Assembly: GCA_964035545.1 (NCBI GenBank)
Contig: CAXIUT010000073.1
Coordinates: 310,001 to 374,000 of the forward strand
Length of the DNA: 64,000 bases
Source of the DNA: Bugula neritina
Taxonomy: Eukaryota > Bryozoa > Gymnolaemata > Cheilostomatida > Bugulidae
Direction of reading: 5' to 3'
Position numbers and translations under genes: made by a program. This document shows, one piece after another, positions 53,726 through 64,000 of the stretch. Below the pieces are notes generated by a model that did no database searches, was not told the DNA's origin, and saw nothing but the letters and a program-made list of their open reading frames with translations. Numbering within the stretch: the stretch's first letter is position 1; each line of letters starts with the position of its first letter.

Positions 53726-55056
53726 ACACCAGTTAACTGTATTGGCACGTTGCCATGAGATATTTGGTAATATTTAGCATCACAACATACTCTTCAGAAA
53801 GTTAAGAAAATCAGTCTATAGGAAGTTAATGAAATAAACCTACCAGAGAGAGTAAGCCAGATGTAACAAGTAGATCCAAAACAAGTTGATTAACAATTGA
53901 AGTTGAATTCTCCATGTAGTGAATACTTTAGTCCTAATGTCAAATGCAAACGTCTGCAACCAAATTGTGTAGACTTCATGAGCTGGTTAGCTGACAGGAC
54001 TCATTAAAGTTCTTAACTCTTGTGTGTATAGTGATGCCCATCTTGAACTAGAGAGGGCTGACTGAAGACTGCTACTTTGTGAAAATTGACAATGCGTATT
54101 ATTATTATTCATTGTTGAGATTCACGACTGCCATAAACAATGATAAAATATTCATTGTTGGTACTACTGAGTAGAATAAAATATAATATAATATTATTCT
54201 CTGGACAGATAAACAATATCAAATGCATAATATAACATTACCATAAATCTACGGCGCTTCACATCTTCACCTTTTTCTGCAATGTTATTTCTTTGCAGTT
54301 AGAAGTACTAGCTGAATATATGACTATGAAACATAACCCTTCAATTTCATTGCACCAGCACCGATTTCAATATAGGTGTGTTGGGAGTTATCTTTCCTAA
54401 AGTTTTGTTCTTGGCGTTTATATGAAGCAGACACAGGCTAATATTAGTTTTGTTATTTGCAAGAGTTTTTCTGTCTGATTGTCCATCAGCAAAAGTTTGC
54501 GCCTTCCCGTTATTATGGAAATTCCAGTGCTGCTGGAAGACCTTTGCATTGTACACCCGCCTTTACTATTGAATTTAGATGTTTTATTTTCCCATCCCCT
54601 CTCCTGCCCCCCTGTCCCCTCTAACAACCAGCAATCCTGACTCATGCGAAATGTGTTATTAAGTTTTAGAGTTGGACCATGGGCCGACAGTATACGATTT
54701 GAAGCTTTATAGTTTACAGGCAGTGGAGATGAGTCACTGCTGAAACCCATTTTATTAGTAGACTATATTGCTCTTCAATCATCAGTTTTCATATTCAAAG
54801 AGAAAGCTCATCTGCAGCGCCATTTCACAGTGTTATATTTTGCTAGAGTAATAACTAATTTTAGATGCCTTTGCAAACATATGAGAAATAAATGAGTCAT
54901 TTTATGAAAAGAGGTGTTTGCAGCAGTTGTCCACTTTTGATTTAGACGCGTCATGGAAACTTTTGTAGTTTTAAATAATATCTCCAAACTCATCACTTGC
55001 ATGTGTTTATATACTTGATAAAGTTTTTCATGCAAAACTTGATGCCTGCTTCAAAG
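53726..55056. repeat. Copy 41, A unit (1,331 bp)
   Basis: Looks identical to copy 40. Confidence 0.97.
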
Positions 55057-56387
55057 ACACCAGTTAACTGTATTGGCACGTTGCCATGAGATATTTGGTA
55101 ATATTTAGCATCACAACATACTCTTCAGAAAGTTAAGAAAATCAGTCTATAGGAAGTTAATGAAATAAACCTACCAGAGAGAGTAAGCCAGATGTAACAA
55201 GTAGATCCAAAACAAGTTGATTAACAATTGAAGTTGAATTCTCCATGTAGTGAATACTTTAGTCCTAATGTCAAATGCAAACGTCTGCAACCAAATTGTG
55301 TAGACTTCATGAGCTGGTTAGCTGACAGGACTCATTAAAGTTCTTAACTCTTGTGTGTATAGTGATGCCCATCTTGAACTAGAGAGGGCTGACTGAAGAC
55401 TGCTACTTTGTGAAAATTGACAATGCGTATTATTATTATTCATTGTTGAGATTCACGACTGCCATAAACAATGATAAAATATTCATTGTTGGTACTACTG
55501 AGTAGAATAAAATATAATATAATATTATTCTCTGGACAGATAAACAATATCAAATGCATAATATAACATTACCATAAATCTACGGCGCTTCACATCTTCA
55601 CCTTTTTCTGCAATGTTATTTCTTTGCAGTTAGAAGTACTAGCTGAATATATGACTATGAAACATAACCCTTCAATTTCATTGCACCAGCACCGATTTCA
55701 ATATAGGTGTGTTGGGAGTTATCTTTCCTAAAAATTTGTTCTTGGCGTTTATATGAAGCAGACACAGGCTAATATTAGTTTTGTTATTTGAAAGAGTTTT
55801 TCTGTCTGATTGTCCATCAGCAAAAGTTTGCGCCTTCCCGTTATTATGGAAATTCCAGTGCTGCTGGAAGACCTTTGCATTGTACACCCGCCTTTACTAT
55901 TGAATTTAGATGTTTTATTTTCCCATCCCCTCTCCTGCCCCCCTGTCCCCTCTAACAACCAGCAATCCTGACTCATGCGAAATGTGTTATTAAGTTTTAG
56001 AGTTGGACCATGGGCCGACAGTATACGATTTGAAGCTTTATAGTTTACAGGCAGTGGAGATGAGTCACTGCTGAAACCCATTTTATTAGTAGACTATATT
56101 GCTCTTCAATCATCAGTTTTCATATTCAAAGAGAAAGCTCATCTGCAGCGCCATTTCACAGTGTTATATTTTGCTAGAGTAATAACTAATTTTAGATGCC
56201 TTTGCAAACATATGAGAAATAAATGAGTCATTTTATGAAAAGAGGTGTTTGCAGCAGTTGTCCACTTTTGATTTAGACGCGTCATGGAAACTTTTGTAGT
56301 TTTAAATAATATCTCCAAACTCATCACTTGCATGTGTTTATATACTTGATAAAGTTTTTCATGCAAAACTTGATGCCTGCTTCAAAG
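55057..56387. repeat. Copy 42, A' unit (1,331 bp)
   Basis: A unit with private changes: CTAAAAATTTG near 55729-55739 and TTTGAAAGAG near 55787-55796. Confidence 0.97.
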
Positions 56388-57732
56388 ACACCAGTGCTTA
56401 AAACTGTGTTAACTGTATTGGCACGTTGCCATGAGATATTTGGTAATATTTAGCATCACAACATACTCTTCAGAAAGTTAAGAAAATCAGTCTATAGAAA
56501 GTTAATGAAATAAACCTACCAGAGAGAGTAAGCCAGATGTAACAAGTAGATCCAAAACAAGTTGATTGACAATTGAAGTTGAATTCTCCATGTAGTGAAT
56601 ACTTTAGTCCTAATGTCAAATGCAAACGTCTGCAACCAAATTGTGTAGACTTCATGAGCTGGTTAGCTGACAGGACTCATTAAAGTTCTTAACTCTTGTG
56701 TGTATAGTGATGCCCATCTTGAACTAGAGAGGGCTGACGGAAGACTGCTACTTTGTGAAAATTGACAATGCATATTATTATTATTCATTGTTGAGATTCA
56801 CGACTGCCATAAACAATGATAAAATATTCATTGTTGGTACTACTGAGTAGAATAAAATATAATATAATATTATTCTCTGGACAGATAAACAATATCAAAT
56901 GCATATTATAACATTACCATAAATCTACGGCGCTTCACATCTTCACCTTTTTCTGCAATGTTATTTCTTTGCAGTTAGAAGTACTAGCTGAATATATGAC
57001 TATGAAACATAACCCTTCAATTTCATTGCACCAGCACCGATTTCAATGTAGGTGTGTTGGGAGTTATCTTTCCTAAATTTTTGTTCTTGGCAATTATACG
57101 AAACAGACACAGGCTAATATTAGTTTTGTTATTTGCAAGAGTTTTTCTGTCTGATTGTCCATCAGCAAAAGTTTGCGCCTTCCCGTTATTATGGAAATTC
57201 CAGTGCTGCTGGAAGACCTTTGCATTGTACACCCGCCTTTACTATTGAATTTAGATGTTTTATTTTCCCATCCCCTCTCCTGCCCCCCTGTCCCCTCTAA
57301 CAACCAGCAATCCTGACTCATGCGAAATGTGTTATTAAGTTTTAGAGTTGGACCATGGGCCGACAGTATACGATTTGAAGCTTTATAGTTTACAGGCAGT
57401 GGAGATGAGTCACTGCTGAAACCCATTTTATTAGTAGACTATATTGCTCTTCAATCATCAGTTTTCATATTCAAAGAGAAAGCTCATCTGCAGCGCCATT
57501 TCACAGTGTTATATTTTGCTAGAGTAATAACTAATTTTAGATGCCTTTGCAAACATATGAGAAATAAATGAGTCATTTTATGAAAAGAGGTGTTTGCAGC
57601 AGTTGTCCACTTTTGATTTAGACGCGTCATGGAAACTTTTGTAGTTTTAAATAATATCTCCAAACTCATCACTTGCATGTGTTTATATACTTGATAAAGT
57701 TTTTCATGCAAAACTTGATGCCTGCTTCAAAG
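56388..57732. repeat. Copy 43, B unit (1,345 bp)
   Basis: u16 deletion, G at u182 and u353, but G at u994 (AAGCTT kept), unlike B units 27 and 36. Confidence 0.97.
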
Positions 57733-59078
57733 ACACCAGTGCTTAAATACTGTGTTAACTGTATTGGCACGTTGCCATGAGATATTTGGTAATATTTAGC
57801 ATCACAACATACTCTTCAGAAAGTTAAGAAAATCAGTCTATAGAAAGTTAATGAAATAAACCTACCAGAGAGAGTAAGCCAGATGTAACAAGTAGATCCA
57901 AAACAAGTTGATTAACAATTGAAGTTGAATTCTCCATGTAGTGAATACTTTAGTCCTAATGTCAAATGCAAACGTCTGCAACCAAATTGTGTAGACTTCA
58001 TGAGCTGGTTAGCTGACAGGACTCATTAAAGTTCTTAACTCTTGTGTGTATAGTGATGCCCATCTTGAACTAGAGAGGGCTGACGGAAGACTGCTACTTT
58101 GTGAAAATTGACAATGCATATTATTATTATTCATTGTTGAGATTCACGACTGCCATAAACAATGATAAAATATTCATTGTTGGTACTACTGAGTAGAATA
58201 AAATATAATATAATATTATTCTCTGGACAGATAAACAATATCAAATGCATATTATAACATTACCATAAATCTACGGCGCTTCACATCTTCACCTTTTTCT
58301 GCAATGTTATTTCTTTGCAGTTAGAAGTACTAGCTGAATATATGACTATGAAACATAACCCTTCAATTTCATTGCACCAGCACCGATTTCAATATAGGTG
58401 TGTTGGGAGTTATCTTTCCTAAAGTTTTGTTCTTGGCGTTTATACGAAGCAGACACAGGCTAATATTAGTTTTGTTATTTGCAAGAGTTTTTCTGTCTGA
58501 TTGTCCATCAGCAAAAGTTTGCGCCTTGCAGTTATTATGGAAATACCAGTGATGCTGGAAGACCTTTGCATTGTACACCCGCCTTTACTATTGAATTTAG
58601 ATGTTTTATTTTCCCATCCCCTCTCCTGCCCCCCTGTCCCCTCTAACAACCAGCAATCCTGACTCATGTGAAATGTGTTATTAAGTTTTAGAGTTGGACC
58701 ATGGGCCTACAGTATACGATTTGAAGCTTTATAGTTTACAGGCAGTGGAGATGAGTCACTGCTGAAACCCATTTTATTAGTAGACTATATTGCTCTTCAA
58801 TCATCAGTTTGCATATTAAAACAGAAAGCTCATCTGCAGCGCCATTTCACAGTGTTAAATTTTGCTAGAGTAAAAATTAATTTTAGATGCCTTTGCAAAC
58901 ATATGAGAAATAAATGAGTCATTTTATGAAAAGAGGTGTTTGCAGCAGTTGTCCACTTTTGATTTAGACGCGTCATGGAAACTTTTGTAGTTTTAAATAA
59001 TATCTCCAAACTCATCACTTGCATGTGTTTATATACTTGATGAAGTTTTTCATGCAAAACTTGATGCCTGCTTCAAAG
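57733..59078. repeat. Copy 44, C unit
   Basis: Same marks as copy 37. Confidence 0.97.
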
Positions 59079-60409
59079 ACACCAGTTAACTGTATTGGCA
59101 CGTTGCCATGAGATATTTGGTAATATTTAGCATCACAACATACTCTTCAGAAAGTTAAGAAAATCAGTCTATAGGAAGTTAATGAAATAAACCTACCAGA
59201 GAGAGTAAGCCAGATGTAACAAGTAGATCCAAAACAAGTTGATTAACAATTGAAGTTGAATTCTCCATGTAGTGAATACTTTAGTCCTAATGTCAAATGC
59301 AAACGTCTGCAACCAAATTGTGTAGACTTCATGAGCTGGTTAGCTGACAGGACTCATTAAAGTTCTTAACTCTTGTGTGTATAGTGATGCCCATCTTGAA
59401 CTAGAGAGGGCTGACTGAAGACTGCTACTTTGTGAAAATTGACAATGCGTATTATTATTATTCATTGTTGAGATTCACGACTGCCATAAACAATGATAAA
59501 ATATTCATTGTTGGTACTACTGAGTAGAATAAAATATAATATAATATTATTCTCTGGACAGATAAACAATATCAAATGCATAATATAACATTACCATAAA
59601 TCTACGGCGCTTCACATCTTCACCTTTTTCTGCAATGTTATTTCTTTGCAGTTAGAAGTACTAGCTGAATATATGACTATGAAACATAACCCTTCAATTT
59701 CATTGCACCAGCACCGATTTCAATATAGGTGTGTTGGGAGTTATCTTTCCTAAAGTTTTGTTCTTGGCGTTTATACGAAGCAGACACAGGCTAATATTAG
59801 TTTTGTTATTTGCAAGAGTTTTTCTGTCTGATTGTCCATCAGCAAAAGTTTGCGCCTTGCAGTTATTATGGAAATACCAGTGATGCTGGAAGACCTTTGC
59901 ATTGTACACCCGCCTTTACTATTGAATTTAGATGTTTTATTTTCCCATCCCCTCTCCTGCCCCCCTGTCCCCTCTAACAACCAGCAATCCTGACTCATGT
60001 GAAATGTGTTATTAAGTTTTAGAGTTGGACCATGGGCCTACAGTATACGATTTGAAGCTTTATAGTTTACAGGCAGTGGAGATGAGTCACTGCTGAAACC
60101 CATTTTATTAGTAGACTATATTGCTCTTCAATCATCAGTTTGCATATTAAAACAGAAAGCTCATCTGCAGCGCCATTTCACAGTGTTAAATTTTGCTAGA
60201 GTAAAAATTAATTTTAGATGCCTTTGCAAACATATGAGAAATAAATGAGTCATTTTATGAAAAGAGGTGTTTGCAGCAGTTGTCCACTTTTGATTTAGAC
60301 GCGTCATGGAAACTTTTGTAGTTTTAAATAATATCTCCAAACTCATCACTTGCATGTGTTTATATACTTGATGAAGTTTTTCATGCAAAACTTGATGCCT
60401 GCTTCAAAG
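59079..60409. repeat. Copy 45, D/C recombinant unit (1,331 bp)
   Basis: The left part is D (15-bp deletion, G at u112 and u386, A at u520). The right part is C (T at u976, G at u1310, CTTCAAAG end). The switch lies between about 59583 and 60039. Confidence 0.95.
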
Positions 60410-61740
60410 ACACCAGTTAACTGTATTGGCACGTTGCCATGAGATATTTGGTAATATTAAGCATCACAACATACTCTTCAGAAAGTTAAGAAAATCAGTC
60501 TATAGGAAGTTAATGAAATAAACCTACCAGAGAGAGTAAGCCAGATGTAACAAGTAGATCCAAAACAAGTTGATTAACAATTGAAGTTGAATTCTCCATG
60601 TAGTGAATACTTTAGTCCTAATGTCAAATGCAAACGTCTGCAACCAAATTGTGTAGACTTCATGAGCTGGTTAGCTGACAGGACTCATTAAAGTTCTTAA
60701 CTCTTGTGTGTATAGTGATGCCCATCTTGAACTAGAGAGGGCTGACTGAAGACTGCTACTTTGTGAAAATTGACAATGCGTATTATTATTATTCATTGTT
60801 GAGATTCACGACTGCCATAAACAATGATAAAATATTCATTGTTGGTACTACTGAGTAGAATAAAATATAATATAATATTATTCTCTGGACAGATAAACAA
60901 TATCAAATGCATAATATAACATTACCATAAATCTACGGCGCTTCACATCTTCACCTTTTTCTGCAATGTTATTTCTTTGCAGTTAGAAGTACTAGCTGAA
61001 TATATGACTATGAAACATAACCCTTCAATTTCATTGCACCAGCACCGATTTCAATATAGGTGTGTTGGGAGTTATCTTTCCTAAAGTTTTGTTCTTGGCG
61101 TTTATACGAAGCAGACACAGGCTAATATTAGTTTTGTTATTTGCAAGAGTTTTTCTGTCTGATTGTCCATCAGCAAAAGTTTGCGCCTTGCAGTTATTAT
61201 GGAAATACCAGTGATGCTGGAAGACCTTTGCATTGTACACCCGCCTTTACTATTGAATTTAGATGTTTTATTTTCCCATCCCCTCTCCTGCCCCCCTGTC
61301 CCCTCTAACAACCAGCAATCCTGACTCATGTGAAATGTGTTATTAAGTTTTAGAGTTGGACCATGGGCCGACAGTATACGATTTGAAGCTTTATAGTTTA
61401 CAGGCAGTGGAGATGAGTCACTGCTGAAACCCATTTTATTAGTAGACTATATTGCTCTTCAATCATCAGTTTGCATATTAAAACAGAAAGCTCATCTGCA
61501 GCGCCATTTCACAGTGTTAAATTTTGCTAGAGTAAAAATTAATTTTAGATGCCTTTGCAAACATATGAGAAATAAATGAGTCATTTTATGAAAAGAAGTG
61601 TTTGCAGCAGTTGTCCACTTTTGATTTAGACGCGTCATGGAAACTTTTGTAGTTTTAAATAATATCTCCAAACTCATCACTTGCATGTGTTTATATACTT
61701 GATAAAGTTTTTCATGCAAAACTTGATGCCTGCTTCAGAG
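60410..61740. repeat. Copy 46, D unit (1,331 bp)
   Basis: D marks with the CTTCAGAG end. Private TATTAAGC near 60455-60462 and AAAAGAAGTG near 61591-61600. Confidence 0.97.
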
Positions 61741-63086
61741 ACACCAGTGCTTAAATACTGTGTTAACTGTATTGGCACGTTGCCATGAGATATTTGGTAA
61801 TATTTAGCATCACAACATACTCTTCAGAAAGTTAAGAAAATCAGTCTATAGAAAGTTAATGAAATAAACCTACCAGAGAGAGTAAGCCAGATGTAACAAG
61901 TAGATCCAAAACAAGTTGATTAACAATTGAAGTTGAATTCTCCATGTAGTGAATACTTTAGTCCTAATGTCAAATGCAAACGTCTGCAACCAAATTGTGT
62001 AGACTTCATGAGCTGGTTAGCTGACAGGACTCATTAAAGTTCTTAACTCTTGTGTGTATAGTGATGCCCATCTTGAACTAGAGAGGGCTGACTGAAGACT
62101 GCTACTTTGTGAAAATTGACAATGCATATTATTATTATTCATTGTTGAGATTCACGACTGCCATAAACAATGATAAAATATTCATTGTTGGTACTACTGA
62201 GTAGAATAAAATATAATATAATATTATTCTCTGGACAGATAAACAATATCAAATGCATATTATAACATTACCATAAATCTACGGCGCTTCACATCTTCAC
62301 CTTTTTCTGCAATGTTATTTCTTTGCAGTTAGAAGTACTAGCTGAATATATGACTATGAAACATAACCCTTCAATTTCATTGCACCAGCACCGATTTCAA
62401 TGTAGGTGTGTTGGGAGTTATCTTTCCTAAATTTTTGTTCTTGGCAATTATACGAAACAGACACAGGCTAATATTAGTTTTGTTATTTGCAAGAGTTTTT
62501 CTGTCTGATTGTCCATCAGCAAAAGTTTGCGCCTTCCCGTTATTATGGAAATTCCAGTGCTGCTGGAAGACCTTTGCATTGTACACCCGCCTTTACTATT
62601 GAATTTAGATGTTTTATTTTCCCATCCCCTCTCCTGCCCCCCTGTCCCCTCTAACAACCAGCAATCCTGACTCATGCGAAATGTGTTATTAAGTTTTAGA
62701 GTTGGACCATGGGCCGACAGTATACGATTTGAAGCTTTATAGTTTACAGGCAGTGGAGATGAGTCACTGCTGAAACCCATTTTATTAGTAGACTATATTG
62801 CTCTTCAATCATCAGTTTTCATATTCAAAGAGAAAGCTCATCTGCAGCGCCATTTCACAGTGTTATGTTTTGCTAGAGTAATAACTAATTTTAGATGCCT
62901 TTGCAAACATATGAGAAATAAATGAGTCATTTTATGAAAAGAGGTGTTTGCAGCAGTTGTCCACTTTTGATTTAGACGCGTCATGGAAACTTTTGTAGTT
63001 TTAAATAATATCTCCAAACTCATCACTTGCATGTGTTTATATACTTGATAAAGTTTTTCATGCAAAACTTGATGCCTGCTTCAAAG
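61741..63086. repeat. Copy 47, E/B recombinant unit
   Basis: The left part is E (full 5' end, A at u182, T at u353, G at u662). The right part is B (u936 CpG, G at u976, beta R block, A at u1310). Private TTATGTTTTG near 62864-62873. The switch lies between about 62093 and 62677. Confidence 0.95.
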
Positions 63087-64000
63087 ACACCAGTGCTTAA
63101 ATACTGCGTTAACTGTATTGGCACGTTGCCATGAGATATTTGGTAATATTTAGCATCACAACATACTCTTCAGAAAGTTAAGAAAATCAGTCTATAGAAA
63201 GTTAATGAAATAAACCTACCAGAGAGAGTAAGCCAGATGTAACAAGTAGATCCAAAACAAGTTGATTAACAATTGAAGTTGAATTCTCCATGTAGTGAAT
63301 ACTTTAGTCCTAATGTCAAATGCAAACGTCTGCAACCAAATTGTGTAGACTTCATGAGCTGGTTAGCTGACAGGACTCATTAAAGTTCTTAACTCTTGTG
63401 TGTATAGTGATGCCCATCTTGAACTAGAGAGGGCTGACTGAAGACTGCTACTTTGTGAAAATTGACAATGCATATTATTATTATTCATTGTTGAGATTCA
63501 CGACTGCCATAAACAATGATAAAATATTCATTGTTGGTACTACTGAGTAGAATAAAATATAATATAATATTATTCTCTGGACAGATAAACAATATCAAAT
63601 GCATATTATAACATTACCATAAATCTACGGCGCTTCACATCTTCACCTTTTTCTGCAATGTTATTTCTTTGCAGTTAGAAGTACTAGCTGAATATATGAC
63701 TATGAAACATAACCCTTCAATTTCATTGCACCAGCACCGATTTCAATATAGGTGTGTTGGGAGTTATCTTTCCTAAAGTTTTGTTCTTGGCGTTTATACG
63801 AAGCAGACACAGGCTAATATTAGTTTTGTTATTTGCAAGAGTTTTTCTGTCTGATTGTCCATCAGCAAAAGTTTGCGCCTTGCAGTTATTATGGAAATAC
63901 CAGTGATGCTGGAAGACCTTTGCATTGTACACCCGCCTTTACTATTGAATTTAGATGTTTTATTTTCCCATCCCCTCTCCTGCCCCCCTGTCCCCTCTAA
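63087..64000. repeat. Copy 48, truncated by window edge
   Basis: First 914 bp of a unit. It has the u21 CpG, A at u182, T at u353 and u520, and an alpha M block. Closest to C or to the F/24/25 types; the R block is outside the window, so the type stays open. Confidence 0.95.

Larger units (their letters stand above)
1..64000. repeat. Satellite array, ~1,346-bp unit, 48 copies
   Basis: Copies follow head to tail with no spacer and no inversion. Each begins ACACCAG and ends near CTTCAAAG. Start-to-start distances are 1346 (most), 1348 (copies 2, 7, 11, 14), 1345 (copies 22, 27, 36, 43) or 1331 (12 copies). Copies differ by a limited set of linked substitutions and small indels; some copies many kilobases apart look identical by eye, which implies recent amplification or homogenisation. 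Each unit has one EcoRI-type GAATTC (u195-200), one ACGCGT and, except in copies 27 and 36, AAGCTT, so digestion should give a ladder. No gene or flanking unique sequence is present; the array runs off both window edges. I do not recognise the unit family. A transposon origin is possible but no terminal repeats, transposase or reverse transcriptase are visible. Confidence 0.99.

Noticed and set aside
1-64000. Array produced wholly by assembly error
   Set aside because: Ordered unit types, fixed indels and recombinant copies form a coherent pattern that random misassembly would not give. Exact copy number is still open without long reads.
1-64000. Transposon or retroelement array
   Set aside because: No terminal inverted repeats, target-site duplications, long terminal repeats, poly-A junctions or enzyme coding sequence between or within units.

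Overview
The whole 64 kb window is one uninterrupted tandem array of a single AT-rich satellite unit. I count 47 complete head-to-tail copies plus a truncated 48th (63087-64000). The standard unit is 1,346 bp; variants of 1,345, 1,348 and 1,331 bp differ by fixed indels. Unit coordinates are written u1-u1346, with u1 at window base 1 (the start of ACACCAG). I see no protein-coding gene, tRNA, rRNA, snRNA, CRISPR array, insertion sequence or recognisable transposon. The short open frames (largest 110 codons, minus strand) recur once per unit and are opened or closed by single substitutions, so I do not annotate them as genes.

A long, gene-free, near-homogeneous array with higher-order structure points to eukaryotic heterochromatin (pericentromeric, subtelomeric or sex-chromosome type). 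Many variable positions are CpG alternating with TpG or CpA, which suggests a CpG-methylating, vertebrate-like genome. I cannot name the species or match the unit to a known satellite family.

Layout. Left domain, copies 1-15 (1-20198): mostly alpha-type units in a higher-order pattern of three or four units (F-G-H, 4,040 bp; F-J-G-H, 5,386 bp), interrupted by two beta-type copies (3, 4). Middle domain, copies 16-25 (20199-33657): a beta-rich mixture with a loose four-unit rhythm (about 5,384 bp). Right domain, copies 26-48 (33658-64000): units with a 15-bp deletion appear, and a five-unit order A-B-C-D-E (6,699 bp) is seen complete twice, with insertions, losses and local A-unit expansions around it. 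Inside this domain 33658-41687 and 45696-53725 are two 8,030-bp copies offset by 12,038 bp.

Two haplotype blocks explain most variation. The middle block (M: u796, u798, u813, u820) and right block (R: u1079, u1086, u1090, u1126, u1142, u1145) each come as alpha or beta. Copies are alpha/alpha (23), beta/beta (17) or beta/alpha (7); alpha/beta is never seen. Several copies (13, 23, 45, 47) are evident recombinants of neighbours, so the window records unequal exchange and conversion. Every complete unit also carries a minus-strand G-quadruplex motif (broken only in copy 24), an invariant CpG palindrome, a splice-site-like pair and a small hairpin region. These are the only candidate functional elements I can support.
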